A stretch of DNA of 27,688 bases from Lachnospiraceae bacterium (GCA_900772845.1 CAAGSD010000060.1:1-27688); one strand, 5' to 3'; positions 1-8,660 are shown, counted from the first letter of the stretch. Numbers and translations: made by a program. Notes: generated by a model not told the origin, from the letters alone.

Positions 1-1
1 C

Positions 2-895
2 TCTCTGTGTATCGATCCTATCATGACCTTCGGTACCGAAGAGCAGAAGCAGAAATACGTTCCTGATCTGGCAAGCGGCCGCAAGATCGGTGCTTTCGGC
101 CTGACCGAGCCCGGTGCAGGTACCGACGCTCAGGGACAGCAGACCAAGGCTGTGCTGGATGGCGATGAGTGGGTCATCAACGGATCCAAGTGCTTCATCA
201 CCAATGGTAAAGAAGCTGATGTTTATATCGTGATCGCAGTTACCGGTATCGTAGAGAAGAGAGGCAGAAAGATGAAGGAGATCTCTTCCTTTATCGTTGA
301 GAAGGGAACTCCCGGATTTACCTTCGGTACCAAAGAAAAGAAGATGGGTATCAAGGGTTCTTCCACTTATGAGCTGATCTTCACCGACTGCCGTATCCCC
401 AAGGAGAACATGCTGGGCAAGCAGGGCGCAGGCTTCAAGATCGCAATGCATACTCTGGATGGCGGACGTATCGGTATCGCTTCCCAGGCTCTGGGTATTG
501 CAGAGGGCGCTCTGGAGAGAACCGTTGCTTACACCAAGGAGAGAAAGCAGTTCGGAAAGTCTATTTCCGGATTCCAGAATACACAGTTCCAGCTGGCTGA
601 TATGGCTACCAAGGTTGAGGCTGCCAAGATGCTGGTATACAAGGCTGCCCGCAAGAAGGATGAGTACAAGACCAATCCTAAGATCTCTTACTCTGTAGAA
701 GCTGCTATGGCTAAGCTGTATGCTGCTGAGGTTGCTATGGAAGTTACTACCAAGGCTGTCCAGCTGCATGGTGGTTACGGCTACATCAGAGAGTATGAAG
801 TAGAGCGTATGATGCGTGATGCTAAGATCACCGAAATCTACGAGGGTACTTCCGAAGTTCAGAGAATGGTTATCTCTGCAGATCTGTTGAAGTAA
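2..895 (+). CDS. bcd: Butyryl-CoA dehydrogenase, 5'-truncated by window edge
   Basis: Acyl-CoA dehydrogenase of the short-chain type. It is an FAD flavoenzyme that reduces crotonyl-CoA to butyryl-CoA, acting together with the electron-transfer flavoprotein encoded just downstream. The frame is open from base 2 (SLCIDPIM...), so the true start lies outside the window; about 297 C-terminal residues remain of a usual ~380. Visible family features are GLTEPGAGTDA (flavin and substrate binding region), the acyl-CoA dehydrogenase middle domain, QLHGGYGYIREYEVERMMRDAKI, and IYEGTSEVQ, whose Glu is the catalytic base. A 42-base gap with an SD leads to etfB, which supports one operon. The butyryl-CoA assignment over other short-chain substrates rests on the etfBA context typical of butyrate-forming Clostridia. 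In those organisms the complex is known to bifurcate electrons from NADH to ferredoxin and crotonyl-CoA. Confidence 0.93.
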   Translation, partial: SLCIDPIMTFGTEEQKQKYVPDLASGRKIGAFGLTEPGAGTDAQGQQTKAVLDGDEWVINGSKCFITNGKEADVYIVIAVTGIVEKRGRKMKEISSFIVEKGTPGFTFGTKEKKMGIKGSSTYELIFTDCRIPKENMLGKQGAGFKIAMHTLDGGRIGIASQALGIAEGALERTVAYTKERKQFGKSISGFQNTQFQLADMATKVEAAKMLVYKAARKKDEYKTNPKISYSVEAAMAKLYAAEVAMEVTTKAVQLHGGYGYIREYEVERMMRDAKITEIYEGTSEVQRMVISADLLK

Positions 896-937
896 GCGTT
901 GTTGAATGAATAATTAGAAAAGTAAGGAGAAAATACA

Positions 938-1723
938 ATGAAGATTGTTGTTTGTATTAAGCAGGTGCCCGATACCAAGGGCGGTGTTAAATTCAATCCT
1001 GACGGAACTCTTGACAGAGGCGCAATGCTTGCTATCATGAATCCCGATGATAAGGCTGGTCTGGAAGCTGCACTGAAGCTGAAGGATGAGTTCGGCGCAG
1101 AAGTTACCGTACTGACCATGGGCCTTCCCAAGGCAGCAGATGCTCTTCGTGAGGCACTGGCTATGGGCGCTGACAATGCAATTCTGGTTACCGACAGAGT
1201 ACTGGGCGGTGCTGATACCTGGGCTACTTCCACCACCATCGCAGGTGCACTGAGAAATATCGATTATGATCTGATCATTACCGGACGTCAGGCAATCGAC
1301 GGCGATACCGCACAGGTTGGCCCTCAGATCGCTGAGCATCTCGGACTTCCCGTAATCTCTTATGCACAGGACATCAAGGTTGAGGGAGACAAGGTGATCG
1401 TTCAGAGACAGTATGATGACAGATATCATGTAGTAGAAGCTAAGATGCCCTGCCTGATCACTGCATTATCCGAGCTGAATAAGCCCCGTTACATGACTCC
1501 CGGTGGAATCTTCGATGCATGCAAGGCAGAGATTACTACCTGGGGCAGAGCTGATCTGAAAGATGTAGATGACAGCAACCTTGGTCTGAAGGGATCTCCT
1601 ACTAAGATCGCAAAGGCATCTGATAAGGTTCGTAAGGGCGCAGGTGAGAAGATCGTTCCCGATTCACCCGAAGACGGAGCAGCTTACATTGTGGCTAAAT
1701 TCAAAGAAAAGCACATCATCTAA
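938..1723 (+). CDS. etfB: Electron transfer flavoprotein, beta subunit
   Basis: Beta subunit of the heterodimeric electron transfer flavoprotein that works with Bcd. The 261-residue length is normal. It begins MKIVVCIKQVPDTKGGVKF, the standard EtfB opening, followed by the adenine-nucleotide-binding alpha/beta fold (ALREALAMGADNAILVTD, TGRQAIDGDTAQVGP, LPCL/MPCLITAL-type signature). The start is fixed by SD AAGGAGA at 924-930, seven bases before the ATG. In the bifurcating Etf of butyrate producers this subunit carries the second flavin site that receives hydride from NADH. That role is family knowledge; the sequence alone shows only membership. It lies 15 bases before etfA. Confidence 0.95.
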   Translation: MKIVVCIKQVPDTKGGVKFNPDGTLDRGAMLAIMNPDDKAGLEAALKLKDEFGAEVTVLTMGLPKAADALREALAMGADNAILVTDRVLGGADTWATSTTIAGALRNIDYDLIITGRQAIDGDTAQVGPQIAEHLGLPVISYAQDIKVEGDKVIVQRQYDDRYHVVEAKMPCLITALSELNKPRYMTPGGIFDACKAEITTWGRADLKDVDDSNLGLKGSPTKIAKASDKVRKGAGEKIVPDSPEDGAAYIVAKFKEKHII

Positions 1724-1738
1724 TATAGGAGGCAAACC

Positions 1739-2800
1739 ATGGTAACCAATAATATTGAAGAATACAAGGGTGTATATGTGTTCGCCCAGCAGGTAGACAA
1801 TGAGATCAGCGGTATCGCATTGGAGCTGCTCGGCAAAGGTAAAGAGCTGGCTGCAAAGCTGGAGACCGAGGTAACCGCGGTTCTGATCGGTTATAATGTA
1901 AAGAGTCTGGCAGATAAGCTGGCTGAGTATGGTGCAGATAAGGTGATCCTCGTAGATGATCCCGAACTGGAGACTTACAGAACTGAGCCTTATGCACATG
2001 CACTGGCATCTGTGATCGAGAAGTATAAGCCTGAGATCGTTCTGGTAGGTGCAACCGCTATCGGACGTGATCTGGGACCTACTGTTTCCGCAAGAGTTCA
2101 GACCGGTCTGACCGCAGACTGTACGGTACTGGAAATCGGTGATTTCCCTCTCGTTGCTATCCCCGGACAGGAGCAGAAGCACAATCAGCTGCTGATGACC
2201 CGTCCTGCATTCGGTGGTAATACCATTGCTACCATCGCATGTCCTGACAACAGACCTCAGATGGCAACCGTTCGTCCCGGCGTTATGCAGAAGATCGCTC
2301 CTATCGCAGGTGCAAAGGCTGTGATCGAAGAGTACAATCCCGGATTTACTCCGAACAACAAATATGTAACTATCAAGGAAGTCGTTAAGGCTGTATCCGA
2401 TACCGTTGATATCATGGATGCAAAGATCCTGGTATCCGGCGGCCGTGGTGTCGGCAGCGCAGAGAACTTCAAGATCCTGGAGGATCTGGCAGAGGTTCTG
2501 GGCGGTACCGTATCCTGCTCCCGTGCAGTTGTAGATAACGGATGGAAGCCCAAGGATCTGCAGGTTGGACAGACCGGTAAGACCGTTCGTCCCCAGATCT
2601 ACTTCGCAATCGGTATCTCCGGTGCTATCCAGCACGTAGCAGGTATGGAAGAGTCTGATCTTATTGTTGCGATCAACAAGGATGAGACTGCTCCTATCTT
2701 CGATGTAGCTGACTACGGTATCGTAGGAGATCTGAACAAGATCGTTCCCGCTCTGACTGAGCAGCTGAAGGCTGCAAAGGCTGAGAAGGCAGCGAACTAA
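1739..2800 (+). CDS. etfA: Electron transfer flavoprotein, alpha subunit
   Basis: Alpha subunit of the electron transfer flavoprotein, 353 residues, partner of EtfB and electron donor to Bcd. The N-terminal half has the alpha/beta fold (YGADKVILVDD, PEIVLVGATAIGRDLGP). The C-terminal FAD-binding domain is unmistakable: LVSGGRGVGSAENF, LGGTVSCSRAVVDNGW, QVGQTGKTVRPQIY, IGISGAIQHVAGM and NKDETAPIFDVADYGIVGD. SD TAGGAGG at 1726-1732 sets the start. It is the last gene of the operon: a terminator follows 22 bases after the stop. The hbd, crt and thl genes of the pathway are not in the window and may lie upstream. Confidence 0.95.
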   Translation: MVTNNIEEYKGVYVFAQQVDNEISGIALELLGKGKELAAKLETEVTAVLIGYNVKSLADKLAEYGADKVILVDDPELETYRTEPYAHALASVIEKYKPEIVLVGATAIGRDLGPTVSARVQTGLTADCTVLEIGDFPLVAIPGQEQKHNQLLMTRPAFGGNTIATIACPDNRPQMATVRPGVMQKIAPIAGAKAVIEEYNPGFTPNNKYVTIKEVVKAVSDTVDIMDAKILVSGGRGVGSAENFKILEDLAEVLGGTVSCSRAVVDNGWKPKDLQVGQTGKTVRPQIYFAIGISGAIQHVAGMEESDLIVAINKDETAPIFDVADYGIVGDLNKIVPALTEQLKAAKAEKAAN

Positions 2801-2821
2801 TTCCGAAGAATACTATATAAG

Positions 2822-2869
2822 AACTCCGTCTTGTCCCTCGGTTTGCCCGGGAGCTGGGCGGAGTTTTTT
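2822..2869 (+). terminator. Intrinsic terminator after etfA
   Basis: The arm AACTCCG (2822-2828) pairs with CGGAGTT (2859-2865), with a possible inner TCCC/GGGA stem, and runs straight into six T (2864-2869). It lies 22 bases after the etfA stop and closes the butyrate operon. Confidence 0.9.
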
Positions 2870-2914
2870 GCGAAAAAGAAATAAAAGGTAATAAAAGATT
2901 CTTCTCTTGTACGC

Positions 2915-2943
2915 TTGCACAGGTAAGAATTGCATAGTAAAAT
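2915..2943 (+). promoter_or_regulatory. Sigma-A-type promoter for the candidate RNA and ybaK
   Basis: -35 TTGCAC (2915-2920), a 17-base spacer and -10 TAAAAT (2938-2943). The predicted start is near 2949-2951, which coincides with the 5' end of the structured element that follows. An overlapping TATAAT at 2943-2948 lacks a well-spaced -35. Confidence 0.65.
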
Positions 2944-2948
2944 ATAAT

Positions 2949-3100
2949 GATATCAGGGTCAAAAGGTCTAAGCCCACATGAGCTTGCTCATAAGTGGGTG
3001 AAAGACCTTGGGACCTGCCCCAATATGAGCATAAAAGTGGGATGATAATCCCACGATATGCGAATATTGGGTAGGATTGTGGAGCAACCCGCTGGTATCA
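2949..3100 (+). ncRNA. Unidentified structured RNA or 5' leader upstream of ybaK
   Basis: Nearly every base of this stretch falls in nested helices. The closing stem TGATATCAG (2948-2956) pairs with CTGGTATCA (3092-3100). AAGGTCT (2963-2969) pairs with AGACCTT (3003-3009). Inside it, CCCAC (2973-2977) pairs with GTGGG (2994-2998), capped by ATGAG/CTCAT with a CTTG loop. A second arm is CCCAATAT (3019-3026) with ATATTGGG (3064-3071), then GCAT/ATGC, then GTGGGAT (3037-3043) with ATCCCAC (3048-3054) on a GATA loop. A promoter fires into its 5' end. There is no clear terminator before the ybaK ATG 28 bases later, so it could be a cis-acting leader or a free RNA. I do not recognise a riboswitch, T-box, 6S, SRP or RNase P core. 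The helices are directly visible; the function is unknown. Confidence 0.6.
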
Positions 3101-3128
3101 TACAGATTAGAATGTGAGATGATTTTTT

Positions 3129-3620
3129 ATGGCAAAACAAAAAGAAGTAAAAACCAACGCCATGCGTATCCTGGAATCCCTGAAGATTCCTTATACCCAT
3201 CACACTTATGAGTGTGAAGAATTCGTAGACGGTCTTCAGATAGCTGACAAATTATCCCTGCCCTATGAACAGGTCTATAAGACTCTGGTTACTGTGGGCA
3301 GCAGCAAGAATTTTTTTGTATTCGTTATTCCCATTGCAGCGGAGCTTGATCTGAAAAAGGCAGCGAAATCCGTAGGGGAAAAGAGTGTGGAAATGATCCA
3401 CGTAAAGGACATCAATGCCATCACCGGCTACATCCGCGGCGGCTGCACAGCCATCGGCATGAAAAAACAGTATGTGACCAGAATTGATGAAAGTGCGAAG
3501 ACGCAGGAACAGATCTATGTCAGCGGCGGCAGGATCGGATCCCAGATCCAGTTGAAGCCGGATGATCTGGCAAAAGCAGCAAAGGCGGAATTTGCGGATA
3601 TCATCAGACATGAAAATTGA
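3129..3620 (+). CDS. ybaK: Cys-tRNA(Pro)/Cys-tRNA(Cys) deacylase, YbaK/EbsC family
   Basis: Trans-editing protein that hydrolyses Cys wrongly attached to tRNA(Pro), protecting translation in the cytoplasm. The 163-residue length is normal for stand-alone YbaK. Signatures: the substrate-pocket opening (AMRILESLKIPYTHHTYE), a central core with LPYEQVYKTLVTVG, and the family motif GYIRGGCTAIGMKKQY around residue 100. No strong SD precedes the ATG (only a GAG-type match near 3115), in contrast to neighbouring genes, so translation may depend on the structured leader just upstream. It is followed after 54 bases by mtnA with no terminator between. Confidence 0.92.
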   Translation: MAKQKEVKTNAMRILESLKIPYTHHTYECEEFVDGLQIADKLSLPYEQVYKTLVTVGSSKNFFVFVIPIAAELDLKKAAKSVGEKSVEMIHVKDINAITGYIRGGCTAIGMKKQYVTRIDESAKTQEQIYVSGGRIGSQIQLKPDDLAKAAKAEFADIIRHEN

Positions 3621-3674
3621 TCAGGAAGATACCGTAGGATCTGACTATTACGAAAATATATGAAAGGAGTATTC

Positions 3675-4769
3675 ATGGAAAAAAAGAAAACAATCCTCGA
3701 TTACGACACCGTAGCACTGGATGAAGCACAGGATGCGGTGATCGTCATAGACCAGACCTTATTGCCCGGCAGGATCGAACTGAGCGCCTTACATACCGCA
3801 CAGGAGATGTGGGATGCCATCTATCTGTTGAAAGTCCGGGGAGCACCTGCCATCGGCGTAGCAGCGGCACTGGGCATCTACCTGCTGGCGAACCGCATCG
3901 AGACGGAAGACTTCGAGGAATTTTATCAGAAATTCACCGAATACAAAGAATATCTGGATTCTTCCAGACCCACCGCAGTCAACCTGTCCTGGGCGCTGAA
4001 GCGTATGGATGCCGTGGCTGTAAAGGCTGGCAGAGCAGAACACAAAACTGTGGCAGAAGTGAAGGAAATCCTGCATGATGAAGCACTGCAGATTCGCACA
4101 GAAGATGTGGAAGTATGCCGAAAAATCGGAGAATTTGGCCTGGAACTGGTAAAACCGGGAGATGGCATTCTGACCCACTGTAATGCAGGACAACTTGCAA
4201 CTGTAAAGTATGGTACCGCAACGGCGCCTATTTATCTGGGACAGGAGAGAGGTTACAACTTCCATGTATTTGCGGACGAGACCAGACCGCTGTTACAGGG
4301 AGCCAGACTGACTGCGTTTGAACTGCATTCCGCAGGTGTGGATGTGACACTGATCTGTGACAATATGTCCGCTTCCGTCATGTCCAAGGGCTGGGTGCAG
4401 GCAGTGTTCGTGGGCTGTGACAGAGTGGCAGCCAACGGAGATACTGCGAACAAGATCGGTACCAGCGTGGTGGCAGCGGTAGCAAAACAGTACGGTGTGC
4501 CGGTATACATCTGTGCACCGACTTCCACTATTGATATGGCGACTGCCACCGGTGCGGATATCTGCATCGAGCAGCGTAAGGCGGAAGAGGTTACTGAGAT
4601 GTGGTACAAGGAGCGCATGGCTCCGGAGGGTGTAAAGGTCTACAACCCGGCATTCGATGTGACGGATCATGAACTGATCGCCGGAATCGTAACAGAGTAT
4701 GGTGTGGCGAGAGCACCCTACACAGAGAGCCTGAAGGAGATCATGGAACGGAAGGAACAGAGAGGCTGA
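3675..4769 (+). CDS. mtnA: S-methyl-5-thioribose-1-phosphate isomerase
   Basis: Isomerises methylthioribose-1-phosphate to methylthioribulose-1-phosphate in the methionine salvage pathway; in some bacteria it also acts on 5-deoxyribose-1-phosphate in a DHAP shunt. It is 364 residues, a normal length. RGAPAIGVAAALG lies near the N-terminus. Catalytic Cys169 sits in HCNAGQLATVKYGTA and catalytic Asp249 in GCDRVAANGDTANKIGT, matching the Cys/Asp pair of the family. The upstream ATG at 3660 is rejected as start because SD AAAGGAG (3663-3669) stands five bases before the ATG at 3675. No mtnK, mtnB/W/X or mtnD neighbour is present, so the substrate supplied in this organism is uncertain. A 10-base gap leads to the next gene. 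Confidence 0.94.
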   Translation: MEKKKTILDYDTVALDEAQDAVIVIDQTLLPGRIELSALHTAQEMWDAIYLLKVRGAPAIGVAAALGIYLLANRIETEDFEEFYQKFTEYKEYLDSSRPTAVNLSWALKRMDAVAVKAGRAEHKTVAEVKEILHDEALQIRTEDVEVCRKIGEFGLELVKPGDGILTHCNAGQLATVKYGTATAPIYLGQERGYNFHVFADETRPLLQGARLTAFELHSAGVDVTLICDNMSASVMSKGWVQAVFVGCDRVAANGDTANKIGTSVVAAVAKQYGVPVYICAPTSTIDMATATGADICIEQRKAEEVTEMWYKERMAPEGVKVYNPAFDVTDHELIAGIVTEYGVARAPYTESLKEIMERKEQRG

Positions 4770-4779
4770 TGGTGGAGAC

Positions 4780-5436
4780 ATGAAGCGAAATGTAAGCCTT
4801 GCGGAGATATCCGATGGACATTTATATAAAGCAAATGATATGGTAAAAGCTGACTGCGGCGGCTGCGAGGGCTGTTCCCGGTGCTGTCATGGCATGGGGA
4901 ATTCCATTATCCTGGATCCGTATGATGTCTACCGGCTGACTACGGGCCTTAAGAAAAGTATGCAGGAACTGTTGGAGGCGGCGGTGGAACTGAACGTTGT
5001 GGATGGTGTGATACTGCCGAACCTGAAAATGCAGGGAGCAGAGGAAGCCTGCGCCTATCTGGATGCGGAAGGACGATGCAGCATTCATCCGTACCGCCCC
5101 GGGATCTGTAGACTGTTTCCACTGGGACGATATTATGAGAACGGGGGCTTTTCCTATTTTCTCCAGACCGGGGAATGTGCGAAGGAGAACCGCAGCAAGG
5201 TGAAAGTCAGCAAATGGATCGATACTCCGGGCCTGACCAGAAACCAGCAATTTACCTTACAATGGCATGACCTGTTACATGCCATGGAAGAAAGACTTGC
5301 AGGAGAAGACGAAGGAAAACAGCGGGAAGAAAATCTCCTGCTGCTGCGTCTGTTTTATTTATTGCCGTATGAGGGGACGATAGATTTTTACACACAGTTT
5401 ACAGAGAGGATGGAACATTGGAATGGACAAATTTAA
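4780..5436 (+). CDS. YkgJ-family Cys-cluster (putative Fe/Zn-binding) protein
   Basis: 218-residue soluble protein of the YkgJ/CxxCxxCC family, thought to bind a metal ion. The N-terminal cluster CGGCEGCSRCC (about residues 26-36) and the later CSIHPYRPGICRLFP, with a further Cys in TGECAKENR, form the expected metal-ligand set. The biochemical role of the family is not established. It starts 10 bases after mtnA with a GGTGGAG-type SD. Its end overlaps the start of the chemoreceptor gene by 14 bases, so the two are probably translationally coupled. Whether it modifies, assembles or senses something for its neighbours is unknown. Confidence 0.8.
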   Translation: MKRNVSLAEISDGHLYKANDMVKADCGGCEGCSRCCHGMGNSIILDPYDVYRLTTGLKKSMQELLEAAVELNVVDGVILPNLKMQGAEEACAYLDAEGRCSIHPYRPGICRLFPLGRYYENGGFSYFLQTGECAKENRSKVKVSKWIDTPGLTRNQQFTLQWHDLLHAMEERLAGEDEGKQREENLLLLRLFYLLPYEGTIDFYTQFTERMEHWNGQI

Positions 5437-7183
5437 CGGTTTAAACAAGCTCCCCATTGAGAAGCGTCTATTGAGAGTATTTCGTAAGATCACGATACTG
5501 CTGAGCATGACGGGTGTCATCGCCTGTGTAGCCATGGGAATCGTGAGTTATCAGTATTCCTACGCCTTGAAGCATTACGGCTTTGCGCAGGGTGACATCG
5601 GGAAGGCCATGATCGTTATCGCAGAGATGCGGAGTGAGACCCGTGCCGCCATCGGCTATGATGACGATACCCTGATCGCTACAGCAAAAAATGCCCATGA
5701 CCTGACGGCGGAACAGCTGGATACTTATATTAATGCGTTGGAAGACGATATGATCACCGATGCAGACAAAGAAATCTATCAGCAGATCAAGGATGGAGCT
5801 GCTTCCTATCAGCAGATTGAAGCCCAGGTACTGGAGGCAGGTACTTCCTCCGATGCTGCGAAGAGATTACAGGCACAGCAGATGGCAAGCGAACAGATGG
5901 ATCCGGTATTTCAACAAGTCTATGCAGGTATGACAAGTCTGCTGGACAGCAGTGTAACGAAGGGAAATACCATGGAATCCAAGCTGAATGTTTTCCGTGT
6001 GGTTATTTTTATCGTAATCCTTCTGATCATCGGAGTAGGCTTTGCAGGATCTGAAAAGGCGGGAAAAAGAATAGCCAAAGGAATCGCCGGACCGCTGAAA
6101 GCGCTGGCAGACAGACTGGATGGCTTCGCAGCAGGTGATCTGACATCTGATTTCCCCGAAGTGGAGACAGAGGACGAAGTGGCAGCGATGAACCGTGCTG
6201 CCATTGCAATGGCTGAAAATCTGCGAATGATCATTGAGGATATCAAGCAGGCTCTGAATGCCATGGCAAACGGTGACTGGACGGTAAAATTTCTTTACCC
6301 CGATCTCTATGTAGGGGATCTGGATGAATTGAAGGAAGCCCTGAGAGATATCAAATATAAGATGAACGAAGCATTGTACAATGTAAATTCCGTATCCGGC
6401 CAGGTCTCCATGGGTGCCGGAAGTCTGGCAGATGCAGCGCAGTCTCTGGCTGAGGGCGCAACCGAACAGGCAGGCGCCGTAGAACAGCTGCAGGCGACGA
6501 TTACCAATATTACTTCTATGGTAGACGATACCGCAGAACATACGAAGAATTCCAGCAGACAGGCACAGGAATACTCTGCTAAGGCGGATGAAGGCCGTAC
6601 CGAAATGAATCACCTGATGGAAATCATGGGTCGGATCAATGAAACTTCCGAGAAGATCAGCAATATCATCGGTGAGATCGAAGATATTGCAAGCCAGACC
6701 AATCTGCTGTCCCTGAATGCTTCCATTGAAGCGGCCAGAGCCGGAGAAGCAGGCAGAGGCTTTGCTGTTGTGGCAGACCAGATCGGTAAGCTGGCAGAGC
6801 AGAGTGCGCAGTCCGCTGTCAATACCAGAGAGCTGATCGGTGGTACATTGGATGAGATCCATGCAGGAAACGAAGCTGTGGATCATGCGTCCCAGACGTT
6901 GAGCGTTATCGTGGAAGGCGTCCGCAGGATTGCACAGGATTCCGAGGAACTGACCCAGATCGCAGCTACCCAGGCGGATGCCATGAATCAGGCAGAGAGC
7001 GGTGTGAACCAGATCTCCGAGATCGTACAGTCCAACTCTGCGGCAGCAGAAGAATTATCCGCTACCAGTGAGGAACTGCTGGCTCAGTCCGAGAATATGA
7101 CCAATCTGGTAAAGCAGTTCAAGCTGATCGATGAGGAGAAGATTCAGGCGAGAAAAAAGGAGGCCAGTCATGCCGGTATTTGA
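5423..7183 (+). CDS. Methyl-accepting chemotaxis protein (transmembrane chemoreceptor)
   Basis: 586-residue inner-membrane chemoreceptor that would signal to CheA/CheW. TM1 is about residues 23-45. An extracytoplasmic, mostly helical domain of about 145 residues (four-helix-bundle type) is followed by TM2 at about 190-210, then HAMP at about 212-270 and a further HAMP-like linker (NGDWTVKFL). A long signalling coiled coil carries the highly conserved hairpin tip at about 417-460 (IASQTNLLSLNASIEAARAG, then GRGFAVVADQIGKLAEQS). Ala-Ala-Glu-Glu/Ser pairs suit methylation sites. There is no CheR-tethering pentapeptide at the C-terminus. The ligand cannot be read from the sequence. It overlaps the preceding gene and the following ATPase gene by 14 bases each, an unusual coupling for a chemoreceptor. 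Confidence 0.92.
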   Translation: MDKFNGLNKLPIEKRLLRVFRKITILLSMTGVIACVAMGIVSYQYSYALKHYGFAQGDIGKAMIVIAEMRSETRAAIGYDDDTLIATAKNAHDLTAEQLDTYINALEDDMITDADKEIYQQIKDGAASYQQIEAQVLEAGTSSDAAKRLQAQQMASEQMDPVFQQVYAGMTSLLDSSVTKGNTMESKLNVFRVVIFIVILLIIGVGFAGSEKAGKRIAKGIAGPLKALADRLDGFAAGDLTSDFPEVETEDEVAAMNRAAIAMAENLRMIIEDIKQALNAMANGDWTVKFLYPDLYVGDLDELKEALRDIKYKMNEALYNVNSVSGQVSMGAGSLADAAQSLAEGATEQAGAVEQLQATITNITSMVDDTAEHTKNSSRQAQEYSAKADEGRTEMNHLMEIMGRINETSEKISNIIGEIEDIASQTNLLSLNASIEAARAGEAGRGFAVVADQIGKLAEQSAQSAVNTRELIGGTLDEIHAGNEAVDHASQTLSVIVEGVRRIAQDSEELTQIAATQADAMNQAESGVNQISEIVQSNSAAAEELSATSEELLAQSENMTNLVKQFKLIDEEKIQARKKEASHAGI

Positions 7184-8660
7184 TTTCAGCAGTATCCCGG
7201 AAAATGAGAAGAAGCAGGATCCCGTATGCACCTATACCATGTTCCGTTCCAATGAGGCTGCGGCAAGCCCCGAAAAGCCGATCCTGATCCTGGACAACAG
7301 CAGCGAACAGTGGAAGCACCATGCTATCGGTGTCTTCGGCAATCAGAGCAAACGCACCAATTTCGAATTCAGGGAAGATGGCAGCAGTGCCTATGCCGAT
7401 ATTTTACAGATCGATGCAAGATTCGTAAGCCTCGTCAGATGGTTAGGAGAAAATCACATCAATGTCCGGCTTTCCGGGGAAAACCGGGAAGAAGGATATG
7501 TGGTATACAAGATCCGTGAGACCGCATTCGGTGGCGGAACCAAGCTTTCGGCAGAAGATGGATTTTTACAGTTCATGATGGAAAGACTATTCGCCAGCAG
7601 CGCTCCCGCAGAAGAGGAACAGGGGGAGGATGAAGAGGAAGACGGCGATGATATGAAGCTTACCAGCCTTCAGAGTATCTCCGATTTCATGACCTGTGCC
7701 GGAAGGACCATGCCGGAAAACATCCGCCTGTGGGCCAGAAGAAACCTGGCGGTGGCCAGATCCCATGAGGTGTCTCCGGAAGAGAGAAGACATGCCCAGA
7801 GAGCGCTGTCCATCATGATGAACATTCAGTGGAAGGGCAATTACTTCGAGGCCATTGATCCGGTGGAAGCCAGACGGATCCTGGACGAGGAATTGTACGG
7901 CATGGAGAGAGTCAAGCAGCGGATCATGGAGACCATTATCCAGATCAACCGTACCCACACCTTACCGGCTTACGGACTGCTTCTGGTGGGCCCTGCGGGA
8001 ACCGGTAAATCCCAGATCGCTTATGCGGTGGCAAGAATCTTAAAACTCCCATGGACAACATTGGACATGAGTTCCATCAACGATCCGGAGCAGCTGACCG
8101 GAAGCTCCAGAATCTATGCCAATGCCAAGCCGGGCATTATCATGGAGGCTTTTTCCATGGCGGGAGAGTCCAATCTGGTATTCATCATCAATGAGCTGGA
8201 CAAGGCGGCAAACGGCAAGGGTAACGGCAATCCGGCGGATGTGCTTCTGACACTGCTTGACAATCTGGGATTCACGGACAACTATATGGAATGCACCGTT
8301 CCCACCTTTGGGGTTTACCCCATCGCCACTGCCAATGACAAGGAGCAGATCAGTGCTCCGTTAATGTCCCGCTTTGCAGTGATCGATATCCCGGATTACA
8401 CACCGGAGGAGAAGAAGATCATTTTCTCCAGATTTGCATTGCCGAAGGTATTGAAACGTATCGGTCTGAAAGAAAATGAATGTACCGTTACCGAAGAGGG
8501 ACTGAAGGAGATCGTGAAAATCTATTCCCAGACCAGCGGTATCCGTGATCTGGAGCAGGCGGCAGAGCATCTGGCAGCCAATGCTCTGTACCAGATCGAA
8601 GTGGATGGCTTAAAAGAGGTTGTGTTCGACGCAAAAAAGGTCAGGAAATTATTTTTGTAA
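7170..8660 (+). CDS. Lon-like AAA+ ATPase lacking a protease domain
   Basis: 496 residues starting at 7170, chosen because SD AAGGAGG (7157-7163) precedes it; an ATG at 7131 lies inside the chemoreceptor gene and has no SD. The N-terminal ~220 residues are unrecognised and contain an acidic run around 150-165. From about 232 the AAA+ module closely resembles that of Lon: RRILDEELYGMERVKQRI, Walker A GPAGTGKS (Lys280), a Walker B position reading FIINELDK (Asn341-Glu342 instead of Asp-Glu), sensor-1 PIATAND, arginine finger LMSRF, and sensor-2 SGIRDLEQA. The protein ends where the Lon Ser-Lys protease domain would begin. It may be a remodelling ATPase working with its co-translated chemoreceptor; that link is inference from the 14-base overlap. 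Confidence 0.85.
   Translation: MPVFDFSSIPENEKKQDPVCTYTMFRSNEAAASPEKPILILDNSSEQWKHHAIGVFGNQSKRTNFEFREDGSSAYADILQIDARFVSLVRWLGENHINVRLSGENREEGYVVYKIRETAFGGGTKLSAEDGFLQFMMERLFASSAPAEEEQGEDEEEDGDDMKLTSLQSISDFMTCAGRTMPENIRLWARRNLAVARSHEVSPEERRHAQRALSIMMNIQWKGNYFEAIDPVEARRILDEELYGMERVKQRIMETIIQINRTHTLPAYGLLLVGPAGTGKSQIAYAVARILKLPWTTLDMSSINDPEQLTGSSRIYANAKPGIIMEAFSMAGESNLVFIINELDKAANGKGNGNPADVLLTLLDNLGFTDNYMECTVPTFGVYPIATANDKEQISAPLMSRFAVIDIPDYTPEEKKIIFSRFALPKVLKRIGLKENECTVTEEGLKEIVKIYSQTSGIRDLEQAAEHLAANALYQIEVDGLKEVVFDAKKVRKLFL

Noticed and set aside
1664..2635. Long minus-strand open frame of 323 codons opposite etfB/etfA
   Set aside because: It lies wholly opposite strongly conserved genes, has no family features and no plausible promoter or SD; it is a codon-bias shadow.
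2941..3128. SAM riboswitch or T-box for the ybaK-mtnA genes
   Set aside because: Neither the SAM-I core nor the T-box specifier/AGGGTGGNACC signature is present; the element is structured but does not match these classes.
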